Positions 9,880 through 20,217 are shown, counted from the first letter of the stretch. The stretch is DNA of 64,000 nucleotides from Polychytrium aggregatum (GCF_025602895.1 NW_026516207.1:682001-746000); one strand, 5' to 3'. Program-made: numbers and translations. The notes: a model not told the origin generated them from the letters alone.

Positions 9880-10847
9880 ATGGCTGAACGCAGCGAGTCT
9901 TCATCAGCGGCGGCGCCGACTGCATTATCGCCTTTGGCTGGGCCGGTAAACAAGTTCAGGTGAGCTTTCTAGCCTGGCCCCGTCCGTCGCTTTCCATGCT
10001 TGCGCTCTCATGGTCGGCCTGTCGCTTTCCGCTTCGGGGACAAGTCCGCCTCACACGGCCTCCGATGGCCAAGTTGCTGGTGTCGATTAACACAATTATA
10101 TATTACTCAGCAACGACGGATCATTCCTGCGGCAGTTCAAGCGAAGCCAGCTCGTTGAAAAGGACGAGGAAACCAAGAAGAAGGAGGAGCTTCAAGCGTC
10201 GGTATCTCTGATCCCTGCTATGAGCCCTTCCTTTGGATTGCGTAGATCCCAAGATCACCCTTCCAGCGGGATACCTGATTACTAATGAGCCGGAGTCGTT
10301 TGCTGTTGGCTCCCCGTGTTTGAAGACTTGAGCCCTTCGAGGACTAACCCACATGATCTGCTGCCATACTATGTCCTCCATCGATCCTGATCGACTACGC
10401 TACCACCTGCACCGCACGATGTCGTGTACCCAGGAAAAAGAGTTTCGATTCTGCATTCGTAAGTTATTCCGTATTCTCTTGCATGGGTGAAAAGCGGCCT
10501 GATTCGTCCGGCGCGGTAAACTGCTGGATGCCCCTGCAGCTGAGGAGGCTTAAAGGATGTGGAATCCGAGTGATCTGAAGTCAAACGGACCCGAGGCTCG
10601 ACTGCCGTATCCGAGCTCTGGTCTGACTCCTTTGCTCGTGGCTCATGACATCGGCGGCTTTTGGGCATTTTAGAAATCTCGGGGCAAGCGCAAAAAGGTC
10701 GTCGTCAGCGTCGACTCGGTGGCGAAAAAGTCAAAGACCCAGGATCTCGATTCCAAGGAGGCAAACGCCTACCTCCAGGAGATGCAGTCGTACTCGGATC
10801 GCCTCACTGTCGGCAGCGGCAGTGGTGTGCGTCCCTTGGTCAAGTAG
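9880..10847 (+). CDS. TRIR-like protein (C19orf43 family)
   Basis: Three exons (9880-9959, 10111-10201, 10674-10847) give a 114-residue basic protein. Its N-terminal core GPVNKF-S-NDGSFLRQFK corresponds to the GVNLFANDGSFLELFK motif of human TRIR. The C-terminus has VAKKSKTQ, a YLQEMQSYSD segment and the terminal RPLVK, matching TRIR's VAKKQKTE..YMAEVKKYKA..RPLVK. Human TRIR has been reported as a telomerase-RNA-interacting exoribonuclease; whether this short fungal form has that activity is unknown. Exon phases agree (2, then 0). The second intron (472 bases, donor GTATCT) is long for this locus and could hide another small exon. Confidence 0.85.
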
Positions 10848-11593
10848 GGCCGAGCGGGCTCATTAGCCAAGATCCGAGAAATCATCAAGCTTGTTGCCCC
10901 GAGGGCGTTGCCGGCCCCGGCAATGTGTGGCTCATTTGGCTGGTAGCTGTTGATAATGCTGTCGTGGCTTCATGCTCTGAATCGAGTCTGCGATGTCTGC
11001 TCGAGGGATGTTTCTCGGGAATTCAACACGATTGCTGTTAGGAGTGGATGCCCCAGCTGCCTTACAGTTACTGGGATGTCTAGTTTTCGGATCGACAACC
11101 AAATGATCTGTGGTCTCGTAACATGGTCTGCTGACCAAGACCATCTTCGGAGTGTCCAAGAGCACCCACACCCACTGGAGAATAGGCGACGCAGCATGAT
11201 CGCCGTGTGCAGGGCGATTGTGAAGACCCGCGGTCTTCGTTCCGAGGTTGCAGATTTCGATAGTCTGAGATGCTGCTTTCGAGCTTGGGCGTTTCATTGA
11301 GGATACGACGACCCACTCCCAGGAGAGACTTTCGTCTTCCTACATCCTTGCGCTTCTCAACATTTGCATCCTCCCACTCCGGCCGCCGAATATCAGCCAG
11401 TCGACTGCTGACAACGTCACTTCGAGCACAGACATCTGATAGCGGCAGCAAATCGACCAATCAAAGCCCTCCCAAAAGTTCATTGGGCACCTGCAGCATC
11501 ATGGCTGTGTCAATAGGATGGCCAATCAATCCCTTTGTACACCAGACGGGTGTTTATTGTGGGTGGTGGATGTGTGTCCGCCCCAGTTCATTA
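10848..11593. other. Intergenic before the mariner element
   Basis: No gene recognised on either strand in 746 bases; open frames here lack family resemblance. Confidence 0.5.
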
Positions 11594-11621
11594 CAGGCAA
11601 TCCAATAAAAAACGGGACACC
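11594..11621 (+). repeat. Left terminal inverted repeat
   Basis: Begins CAGGCAATCC after the TA at 11592-11593 and ends in AAAAAACGGGACACC, which is exact against the right end. The outer 13 bases match only in part. Confidence 0.85.
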
Positions 11622-11677
11622 CGGGTTTTTGACCATTGATCGAATATTTTGTTACCCAATGTTATCGCGCGCTGGCC

Positions 11678-12615
11678 ATGACCATTCGCCACACATCCGA
11701 CTTTCGCACCGCCGCATTGCGATGCTACGCCCTCATCCATAGCCTGCGTAAGGTCGCCTCCATATTCAGTGTATCCAAGAGCACCATCCATCGATGGCAC
11801 CGAGGATGCAAGCTGGATGACCCATCCCGGGTCCCAGCTCGCAGATCCACTTTCTTCGAGCAGGCATGTCCAGTCATTCGCACCCTGATTGAACAGGACC
11901 CGTTCCAGACTGGTCCTGTGTTGCGATGCAAGCTCGAGTCCATCCTCCAGAGGAAAGTATCACTCTCACTCTGCCACACTGCCATCCACCGAGCAGGTCT
12001 CTCACACAAGAGAGCCACACACCTCTACAAGTCCAAGCGACTGGATGAGCGAGTGGCACAGTTCAGGGACCAGGTCCGCTCCATCGACCCACGACGATTC
12101 GTCTTTGTCGATGAGACAGGGATCAGGAGATCCATTTTCCCTCTCTACGGATACTCACCGAAGGGTGCTCCGCTTCGCCAGCGCAATCACATGAAGCACA
12201 AGTCCGTCTCGGCTGCATTTGCCATCAACCACTCTGGTGTGCTGCATCGCATGTACATCCCCACATCATTCAAGACACACTCGATGGTCGAGTTCTTTGA
12301 GCGAGCGAGCTTCCCAGACGACACTGTGATTGTGATGGACAATGTCAGCATGCACAAGACAAGGGCTGTCCTGGACTGCATCGAGCGCCGAGGATGGTCA
12401 GTGATCTTCACCCCATCCTGCTTCACCCGACTTCAATCCCATCGAGAACTTCTTTGGGATTGTGAAGCATCAGTACAGGAAGGCAGCAGCGCTGAATGCA
12501 TCCGAGGGGATTCAAGGATCGGGATGGTGACCCTGTTTGAGTCCTGCCGTTCGGAGGGTGCTTCCAGATGTCTTCCCACGGCTGGATTGAGCGAGCGATG
12601 CGCTTCTGGGGTTGA
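11678..12615 (+). pseudogene. Tc1-family DD34E transposase, frameshifted
   Basis: Start ATG at 11678. The N-terminus has a helix-turn-helix (RKVASIFSVSKSTIHRWHRG) and a second DNA-binding part. The catalytic core follows: first Asp in FVFVDETGIR (codon 145), second Asp in VIVMDNVSMH (codon 221). The third acid, Glu in PDFNPIENFFG (codon at 12444-12446), lies in the +1 frame. The distance is 106 bases, so one extra base (probably a T at 12422-12423) has been gained between them. Without it the spacing is exactly DD34E, the Tc1 signature. A further frame change near the end places a WIERAMRFWG-like tail in a third frame, stopping at 12613-12615. The main frame runs on to 12664 without sense. 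This copy should not encode an active transposase. Confidence 0.88.
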
Positions 12616-12733
12616 GTTCCCTCCAATCAAGCCGCCATTTCTCACGCTCACATCCCTGGCTTGAACCTCTCGGCGATTTTTGAACAGGGTCACTTCCCCA
12701 ACCAGCCCGCAAAGACGGGCTCCTGCTCTCGGG

Positions 12734-12739
12734 TATAAA
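12734..12739 (+). promoter_or_regulatory. TATA box for the Fanzor gene
   Basis: TATAAA lies 129 bases upstream of the favoured ATG at 12868. It overlaps the upstream ATG at 12739, which argues that the upstream ATG is not the start. Confidence 0.6.
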
Positions 12740-12867
12740 TGCCACACCTTCGTCCTGCTGCTTTCTTCCCTCATCTCGCCTTGATCGGATCATCGCGCTA
12801 TTGTACGATAAAAAAAGTCTCTGCTCTGACCAGTACCACTGGCAGGCACCCAGCACCCTCTGCCCCC

Positions 12868-15240
12868 ATGCCTCCGAAGCGTAAGGGTACCGGTGATGGC
12901 CAGCCTCGGCCACCCAGGCCCAAGAAAGCCAAGTCACAGTCGGAACCTGTCTCTGGTTCGTATTCTGACCCCACGCATGCTTGGTCGTCTGTTGCTCCGT
13001 CGCTCACCACCACTGCTTCTGCAGATCCAATGGATGTCGATCCCACCGAGCCTGGTCCATCTACTTCCTCGAGTACCGGCAAGCGATGTCGCCAGTGCGA
13101 TGGCACCGATCACGAACGTTGCAACACCAGCAAATGTCCCAAATACCGGCCCCTCAAGAGTTCTGTCGTCCCTCTCGTGGATGGAAGGTCATCCGCCCCT
13201 CAGTTCAGCTGCTTCAAGCAGACGATGGATGGCTGTTGTCTCAATCCCGCTCTCCGCGACAAGATCCAGGCCACCGTCGAGGCCATGACCCAGATCCAGT
13301 TCGAGGCATCCAGGCTGCTCAACCTGCACATCCTCCGGTGCATCGAGCAGGATATTCCCGTCCCCGTCATCTCCAGGGCCACCCCTGCTTTCATCCGCCA
13401 ATGCTTCACGATTGTCGAGGCCGATGCCCTCTCGACGGCCAGGGACACCAAGAAATACAACGAGCATCTGGTTGCTTCCTTTCGCGACTATCAGACCACT
13501 CGGCACGCAGACCTGCCTCCGGCCCCTCGTCTGCCTGATGGTGCTCACAGTCAGCTTCTCACACTGGCTGTCAATGCCTATGCCACCAACTGCACCACCC
13601 ACCTCGATCTGGCCTACTGGCGACTCCTTCGCCGCTTCTGCGCTGCCGTCTTCCCAGCCAACAAGCACAAGCACGAAGCCATCGAGGCTTGTCTCGAGCT
13701 CTTCGAGAAACCAGGGCAGACTCCACCCAAGGCCGATCTCGAGTTCCTCTATCCAGACTTTGGCCACGTCCTGGACGAGTTTCGGTACAGCAGCGACCAG
13801 GACCGCTTCCGGGCCCTCCATCTCCTCTCACACCATGTGAGAATCCTCGCCCGAGACAAGATGGTCGACAATGTCCACAAGTGGATCGACTGTGACATGC
13901 CCGCTCTCCGAGTCACCGAGCTGCAGCGCCAGGCCAAGCTGGACGAGCTCACTACCCAAGGCATTCCCTCCGACGACAAGAGGTTCACCAAGGCCAAGTC
14001 TGAGCTCGGCACCACCAAGTCCAAGATCAACAAGCTGGCCGCCAGGATCAACTGGGCACTCAAGCAGCTCGCTCTGGACACTCCTCCGGCCGTGTGCACG
14101 ATGGTCCCTCTGTGCACTGCAAGGGCCAAGTATGTCAAGATTGACACGGTCACTCTCTGGCAACTCCTTGACACCGAACATCGTCTTGGACTCACCAGGG
14201 ACAAGCTCAAGGATGAAGGTGAGGACGGTGTCAACAACCAGGATCGTCTCTGGCGCAGTTGCTTCAAGCTGCGTAGTTCCCTCTTCCAAGAGCGGGACGT
14301 GAACAAGAAGCTGTTCAACTACGAGATCAGCACCGATGGCATTGGATGCACCATCGGCCTCGTCAAGTTTCTGCCTCGAACCGATCGCTTCGAGACCATC
14401 GAGCCTCCTCCGACTGCCGAGCAGCGTATCCAGGCCCACATCGGCGACCCAGACCCCGATCGCACCACTTGGATTGGCATCGATCCTGGAGTCGGCTCCA
14501 TCTTCACGGCGGTCATCCAAGCACCGAGCCACCAAGACGAGGTGGTCTCGTTCTCCAATGGCCACTACCAGCACATGTGTGGCCATACGTCCAACACCAA
14601 GTGGCACAACACCATGAAGTATCGACTCAGCATCGAGACCTGGATGTCGACCACCCCCTCGCCCAAGGTGTCGTCCTCGGAAGCTTTCAAGGTCCATCTC
14701 ACCCATGTCCTGCGACCGGAACTTCGAGTGCAGCTCGACTTCCACCTTGGCAAGAAGGCCCGTCACCATCGCTTCACGGGCCACAAGAGGCGCCAAGTGG
14801 CCGTCGACAGGATGTGCAAGGCCGTCCTGAAGCACGCCCCGATACGGACCGATGTGGTGATCGCCTTTGGCAATGCGTCATGGCGTCAAGGCAAGGGCTA
14901 TGCACCCAGCCCTCGGAGGCAGCGGTTCGCTCGGTACTTTGAGCAGTTCGAGCACCACCGACGCCGTCCCAATCACCATCATGGAAGCGTCAAGGTAGTC
15001 TCGACGAATGAGTTCAACACCTCGCAATTGTGCTCCAAGTGCCTGGAGCCAGTTCGGTTGGAAGGACTCGATGCGCCCAGTGTTGCGAATTCCCACTTTG
15101 TCAGGAGCTGCAAGAATCCCAGCTGCCGGACAGTGTGGAATCGCGACGTCAATGCGGCGCGCAACATGATCACAGTATGCAAGTCGATTGTGGAGATCGG
15201 AGAGCGACCGGCGGTCTTCACTCGGAGGCTGCCAAAGTGA
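12868..15240 (+). CDS. Fanzor (eukaryotic TnpB-like RNA-guided nuclease)
   Basis: The 790-residue ORF is intact. It opens with a Lys/Arg-rich stretch (PPKRKGTG..PPRPKKAKSQ), a likely nuclear signal, and a small Cys cluster (CRQC..C..CPKY, from residue 74). The middle is helical. The C-terminal half holds the split RuvC nuclease: Asp539 in WIGIDPGVGSIFTAV, Glu715 in STNEFNTSQLCSKC, and Asp760 in WNRDVNAARNM. A zinc ribbon with Cys722, Cys725, Cys748 and Cys753 lies between the last two acids. The canonical RuvC-II position (VVIAFGNAS) has no Glu; the acid next to the zinc ribbon fits the rearranged site known for Fanzors. Fanzors cut DNA guided by a noncoding RNA from their own locus. The ORF is open from 12739, but a TATA box covers that ATG. 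It is intronless, unlike the host genes around it. Activity is inferred, not shown. Confidence 0.95.
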   Translation: MPPKRKGTGDGQPRPPRPKKAKSQSEPVSGSYSDPTHAWSSVAPSLTTTASADPMDVDPTEPGPSTSSSTGKRCRQCDGTDHERCNTSKCPKYRPLKSSVVPLVDGRSSAPQFSCFKQTMDGCCLNPALRDKIQATVEAMTQIQFEASRLLNLHILRCIEQDIPVPVISRATPAFIRQCFTIVEADALSTARDTKKYNEHLVASFRDYQTTRHADLPPAPRLPDGAHSQLLTLAVNAYATNCTTHLDLAYWRLLRRFCAAVFPANKHKHEAIEACLELFEKPGQTPPKADLEFLYPDFGHVLDEFRYSSDQDRFRALHLLSHHVRILARDKMVDNVHKWIDCDMPALRVTELQRQAKLDELTTQGIPSDDKRFTKAKSELGTTKSKINKLAARINWALKQLALDTPPAVCTMVPLCTARAKYVKIDTVTLWQLLDTEHRLGLTRDKLKDEGEDGVNNQDRLWRSCFKLRSSLFQERDVNKKLFNYEISTDGIGCTIGLVKFLPRTDRFETIEPPPTAEQRIQAHIGDPDPDRTTWIGIDPGVGSIFTAVIQAPSHQDEVVSFSNGHYQHMCGHTSNTKWHNTMKYRLSIETWMSTTPSPKVSSSEAFKVHLTHVLRPELRVQLDFHLGKKARHHRFTGHKRRQVAVDRMCKAVLKHAPIRTDVVIAFGNASWRQGKGYAPSPRRQRFARYFEQFEHHRRRPNHHHGSVKVVSTNEFNTSQLCSKCLEPVRLEGLDAPSVANSHFVRSCKNPSCRTVWNRDVNAARNMITVCKSIVEIGERPAVFTRRLPK

Positions 15241-15337
15241 TCTGATCTATTTATTGTGGCTTTGCTTGACGCATGCCATCACATACTACATGTTCATGGA
15301 AACGGCTGTGGTGTCCCGTTTTTTTCTGAATATAGTG
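15241..15337 (+). ncRNA. Candidate guide-RNA (fRNA/omega-RNA) scaffold region
   Basis: TnpB and many Fanzor guide RNAs come from the 3' end of the nuclease ORF through the transposon right end, with the guide copied from flanking DNA. Here that would be the last part of the ORF, this 97-base tail and the bases from 15338 onward. No fold was computed; this is a positional prediction only. Confidence 0.35.
15310..15337 (-). repeat. Right terminal inverted repeat
   Basis: Read on the minus strand it starts CACTATATTCAG and ends AAAAAACGGGACACC. The outermost bases CACT are typical of Tc1/mariner ends. TA follows at 15338-15339. Confidence 0.85.
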
Positions 15338-15382
15338 TAAAAGGGCCATAACAACACAATATGCCGCCTCATTTGCGATCGA

Positions 15383-18300
15383 CTAAAGACGATTGTTTGC
15401 CCGGAGCCGAGCTGATGAGCGGGTACCAACCCTGCCCATATCTCGGGGCGCCGGGAGCAGCGATCGACGGGCGACATGTCCGCCGATCTTGCCGCCTAGC
15501 CCCGATTCTGGCTCCGAAATGCCCTCCATTCCGGCTCCCGCTGTCCCCTTGGATCGTGTTCGTGTCTGGATGCAGTCCACAGCCGCCTCGATTTTGGGGT
15601 CCAATCCAGCATTGGTTTTGCGGCGCAGGGGGCGTCTTTGAGTCGCTGCCGAGTCGGAAGTCGTCAGTGTCATTGGTGCTCCTCCCCAAGGAGGCGGCAT
15701 CATAGTGCTTCGAGGGTCGAAAGTACTGTCGGCTGGACGAATCGAGAGCTGGGCCCCGATATTGGACATGGATCCGGCTCCAAGCTGGGCAGCTCCGAAC
15801 GGGATGGAGCTGGGAGGCGGAGCAGATGCCTTGGCTTCGAAAGTAAACATTGTCGCACTTGGCGCTGGCATCTGTGTGGCCAGAGCTGCGGTGCCGATTG
15901 GCTGCGGTCCAAGCTGGGTCGACCAAGCCGCCGGACCTGGGGCCTTGGGCTTTCTCTTTGCGCTCCCTGGTGCCACCATAACGGGAATCAGGGACTCCCG
16001 TGCCCGATTTCGAGTGGTTCTTCTCATCGGGCTTGAACGGATCGGCCCTCCGCCGGAGCTAGCAGAGGCAGCAGCCAGCGCAGCAACCCGATGCCCGGCA
16101 TTTGTCGGTGTCTTAGTCGCAGGTGGATTTGCTGGGGCATCGCGTCTGTGGCTTGCCACTGGAGTAGCGTCGCTATCGGCATCCGCCATGCCGTCGGGCT
16201 CATGAGCGGCAATGCGGCGCTTCTTTGGTGCTGTCGGCGTCTCGTCGTTGTCGCACTCCATCTGGTCGCTCGCCGATCGTTTGAATGAGGCATGCTCGTC
16301 CGCAGATGAGGAATAAGAGCTGAAGTGATTCTCGATGCTGCTTTTGATGGCAGCGGTTGCGTCGCCGCCAGCCGAGTCCGGCTTGGGTTCTGGGTCTTGA
16401 AGGTCGCTCACCATCAGTGCTCGGAGTCGCGACTCGAGCATGGTCGACCGTCGATGTTTCTTTGCCGGAGCTTTGGCATGCTCGATTCGTTTGTTCTGTC
16501 GATCGAGCACCTCGTCGATCAGCAGCGACGTTTCCTGGTCGTCCTGGAGGCTTACAACCTCAGCAATGACGCCCGCTACCTGATGGATGATATTCCCGGT
16601 AATGATAGTGATGGTGGTTCACCGTGATTGTTGTTGTAAGCATCGAGTGCATGTCAATCGACAGAAATGTGTAGCCATGATCTCCTACCATATTTTGCAT
16701 CCAGGCTGCGGCTGCAGTTCTACTGCGACTCTGACATATCGATATCAAGTCCCAACCATTCCGTGGTACTTACATTAGCCATCATGTCCTCGGGCATTGC
16801 CATGAGCATTTCGTCGTTGTGGCTGTGAGCGATCTGCGCCATCTCCTCTAGTCCTTGGATCGCGGCAAGCTGACTCGCAGAGAGCTTGTCAACTGCAGTT
16901 GTCCGCTCGGTCGCGATGCCACGGAGAACTTCTAGCTTCAATGTCAGTTGCGAGTTTTCCGACATGACCTCCATCAACATGATTTCCTTCTTGACATTTT
17001 CGCGATCCACTTGACTGAGTTTCTGCCAGATGGCTCCATTTTGAAGGTTGCTCAGCTCGTTTCGACCGGCTTTGATTGCTTCCTCGGCTTGAATCGTGTA
17101 CTGCCGCAGGTTGGCGCTGTTAAGGTGAAGCTCTTCGCATACACTTAATAGTGAAAGCTGCAGCCGAGACAGGAGCTCCTCGGCAAGGCCGACAGACTCG
17201 CTATTGGTGCACATTGACGAGAGCTTGTCCGCCAGTATCTGGAGCGACTTGAGACGGTGCTCATTTCGCTCGATCGAGACCATTGCAGCCGTGAGCTCGA
17301 GACGTTTTTCGTCCAGTTTGTAAAAGAGCTGGTGTACTTGTCGAATGAGATCGTGCCCGAACGCGGAGCTCTCCTCGCTGCTCTCGTTGGGCAGCGATCG
17401 AGAGCGAGTTGAGCGATTGCCTTCTGCGGCCTTCCCGGCGCTGGCTTTGGCTGATACCTGACGATCGCGGTGGGCGATTTCTTCTTTCAGCTCCAGAATT
17501 TGTAGATTCAGATCACGGATAATTTTTGGATATTCGGATATGTGGTACTCGACATCAATGTTGTTTTGCGCAACAACTGTAGTAATATTCTTGGCCCTGT
17601 TTGCGTACTTGAGAGTGTTCTGGGTCTCATCGTAGTGGACGACGGCGGGGCTGATGTTGGCAATCATGACAACCTGGGCAGAGACGGTCGCACTGGGTGT
17701 TACTCTTGCGGGTCCACTTGTGGCGTGCTCACCAGGGGAGCATCAGCCAGAACACATGGGAATGGACCCTGCGGTGCTGCTTCGGATTCCCCCCCCCCAA
17801 GCCGTCGATCAACACCGCCGATCAACGCTGCCAGGATTAGTTTATCCCACAGCAAGCGAATATGCGCCAACCTTGCAGTTTCCGCCGAGTGAGTACTTGA
17901 GTAACCGAGTCAGTTTCGAGTCGCGATAGGGAATGTGATTGGGCTTGTTGCTGCAGAGCGCATTGATACAGTTTCCAAGGGCAAGCAGCGATCTGTAGGA
18001 GATGGGGTGAAGCCAAGCGAGGGCACAAGTCAGAGGCTATACTCGATCGAGTCGCATAAGTGTAAATGTAATGCGCACGTCGAACTCGACGCGCAAGACG
18101 CCTCGGCCTAGAGGGTTCGGCATTTTCATGTTCGCTGAGCCCTCTTGAGTCGCGTACCTGTTAATGTTGGCGCCCTCAAGTTGCCGATCTCCTTTGTTCT
18201 TTGTCGCCGAAGCTCGCTGGAGATTGGAGTCCAGCAGATAGAGTCGAGGCAAGGTCAGCAATGATCGGTCTCGTTCATTTTCGTTTCATTCTCTGTGCAA

Positions 18301-19692
18301 CTGATGTGTGCTCTTCTCAAAGTAATAATAATAATCAACCAGTATTGCTTGGGAAGCCATCAGGAGCTGCATCAGGTCCATCGGTGGCAGCATACCTCGC
18401 TTCCGGCAAGATCGATGATCGACAGCGTAGCACTCTTCCACACCGCCGTCACGCCGGTGACCTTTTCGCGTGTCCGAATCCGGATTTGAAGAACGGCGTG
18501 GGATCGTGAGCTCACAGCGTTGGCCTCGGTCGGGGCGCGTGTTCTGTTTTCATTGCCCAGGATCAGCATTTTCATCACGTCGTTTACGTTCTTTGGGTGG
18601 TGTTCCGAGAGCCCTGAAACGAGGACGTGGTTTTCGCTCTCATCTTCGCGAAGATGCAGCGGCGGGCCTTCGGGAATCAGTAGATCGCGGATGGTTTCGT
18701 TGTAGACCTCGAGATATGACACAGTCGACTCGATGATGTGGGTCTTTGAGCGCTGCTCGATGCATCGAAATAGCTCCTCCATCGTGCGGGAAATGACGCC
18801 AGGGTCCGACGGCGTTCCTGCAGGTACCCGAGGGAATGTGATCGAAGGATCGGTTAGTGCTCAAACCCACAAACCGTCGCCCAAATAGCCGTCGCAATCG
18901 GACCAATGTCCCCATGCCCGTGTTTGGTGCAGCTTGCGTCAACATACTCCGTCTCGTCGTGGTCGCATTTCTCAGACCGGAGCAAAGATAGTACATACCT
19001 GTAATAGTGTGTGTCTTTCCGCAACCTGTGGCTCCATAGGCGAAGACGGTGGCATTGTAGCCCTGCAGGACGCTGTCGATGAGCGGCTGGACTGTTCCTT
19101 CATAGACCTCCTGTTGGCTTGCCTCCTCGGAGAAGACTCGGTCAAAGGAATAGCGGATTTCTTTGTTTCTGCGACTACGGTGATCATACGTCCGGATTGA
19201 CCTTGCTGTGGGATCTTTGGGATCTGATCGTCGACGGTTACGATCGCCAAAGGCGGCGTTTGGTCAAATGCGGCAATAGCACACAGCGGTCGGTTCATCG
19301 ACTCTGCGATCACGTTTGCACTCAGATCATCCATCTCCCAACGTGTTGACTGCCCGGGTCTCGCCGCCGAATTCCAGGCACAGGGCTCCAACGACAGGTC
19401 AAGCGGCCATAGAATGCTTGTCCTCATCCTTCGCGCACGAGCTGCATCGATGCCGGCTCTAATCCATACCAAATATCAGGACCCGGGAGTCAAGCACTTG
19501 AACAAGCCGTTTGAAAGCTGTGTTATTGTCGGTTCCTCCGGAGGAGTACGAGAATGTTGGGTCGTTCATTTCCATTCGCTCTTTTGGCAGCAGAGGACGC
19601 ACTCGGACTGCGACAGTGATCGAGTGATGGACGGACGTTCCGCCGCCTGCTTCGGTGCCGGCGCTGCTTGCTGAGGCTGTGTTGGACAACAT
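15383..19692 (-). CDS. Kinesin-8 motor (Kip3/KIF18 type)
   Basis: Seven exons, read leftward (19692-19470, 19205-18999, 18817-18396, 18216-18158, 17992-17872, 17673-16774, 16579-15383), give about 1042 residues with consistent phases. The N-terminal motor has [12 protein letters not shown], the P-loop [10 protein letters not shown] (about residue 135), switch [14 protein letters not shown], switch II DLAGSE and [10 protein letters not shown] at the end of the motor. [15 protein letters not shown] and the YANRAKNI form are typical of kinesin-8, plus-end-directed motors that shorten microtubules. A coiled-coil region ([14 protein letters not shown] and further heptads) follows. The long tail is basic, Ser/Pro/Ala-rich and disordered, fitting microtubule binding. 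The donor of exon 5 (GTTGGC) is unusual. The last codons lie 45 bases from the mariner element. Confidence 0.94.
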
Positions 19693-20217
19693 ATTGGCTC
19701 TTGGTTTCCGGAGGACCTCAGGGTTGCCGCGATGGGATCTGCCTGCTCGGTAGGCACGACGCTCCAGCAGCCAAGAGTAGACTGCGAGTTGGTAAGAGAG
19801 GGAGAGGCCTCCGGGGGCTGGGAACGGCTTGTCTTTTTGGCCGTCCCGCGGGGATCTGGGGCGACGCGCGATCAGAGGCAAGCTCAGACAGTTTCCATTT
19901 CGGGGTCAAATTGATCGGCCATGGCGCAGGTCCGGGAAGCCAAGCGACTTGACAAGACCGAGCATATCGATATCGATATCGATATACCATGGAACTGCCC
20001 AGAGGGTCAAGTGGATGCACCACACTCCCACATCGAGTGGATGCACCAATCGATCACGGGAGATCGACCAAGTGTATTCAAGACCATGCTCCCCAAACCA
20101 ACGAAATCAAAGAGATTGCCAACCAGGACGGGAAACAATCGCATGAGGCCTACGGATCAGCAGGCTTGTGCCGCCGATGCCAGAAAGTGACTGTTCCGCT
20201 TCTGGAGTGACAGTAGT
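19693..20217. other. Intergenic, with dispersed repeat copy A
   Basis: Upstream of kinesin-8 and downstream of the deacylase. Contains an ATCGAT run at 19964-19986 and one copy of a repeat shared with about 49150-49290. Confidence 0.6.
20085..20215 (+). repeat. Dispersed repeat, copy A
   Basis: Shares a 22-base identical core (20119-20140, containing CCAACCAGGACGGGAAACAA) and weaker similarity on both sides with the minus strand of 49242-49263 and its flanks. No terminal repeats, Pol III boxes or coding capacity were recognised, so the class is unknown. Confidence 0.6.

Larger units (their letters stand above)
11594..15337 (+). mobile_element. Tc1/mariner transposon carrying a Fanzor
   Basis: The element is bounded by imperfect terminal inverted repeats (11594-11621 and 15310-15337) sharing the inner block AAAAAACGGGACACC. 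Each end is flanked by TA (11592-11593 and 15338-15339), the target duplication of the Tc1/mariner superfamily. Inside are a Tc1-type transposase remnant and a TnpB-like Fanzor ORF, both on the plus strand. At 3.74 kb it is about twice a simple Tc1 element, the extra length being the Fanzor. It sits 45 bases past the end of the kinesin-8 coding region, in intergenic DNA. Fanzor1 genes in eukaryotic DNA transposons, mariner among them, are established. This copy's transposase looks dead while its Fanzor looks whole. Confidence 0.92.

Noticed and set aside
12868-15240. Bacterial TnpB (IS200/IS605 or IS607) contamination
   Set aside because: It lies within a mariner element with TA duplication between intron-bearing host genes. 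It has the long N-terminal region and the rearranged RuvC-II acid of Fanzors, and no serine recombinase or IS605 transposase is present.
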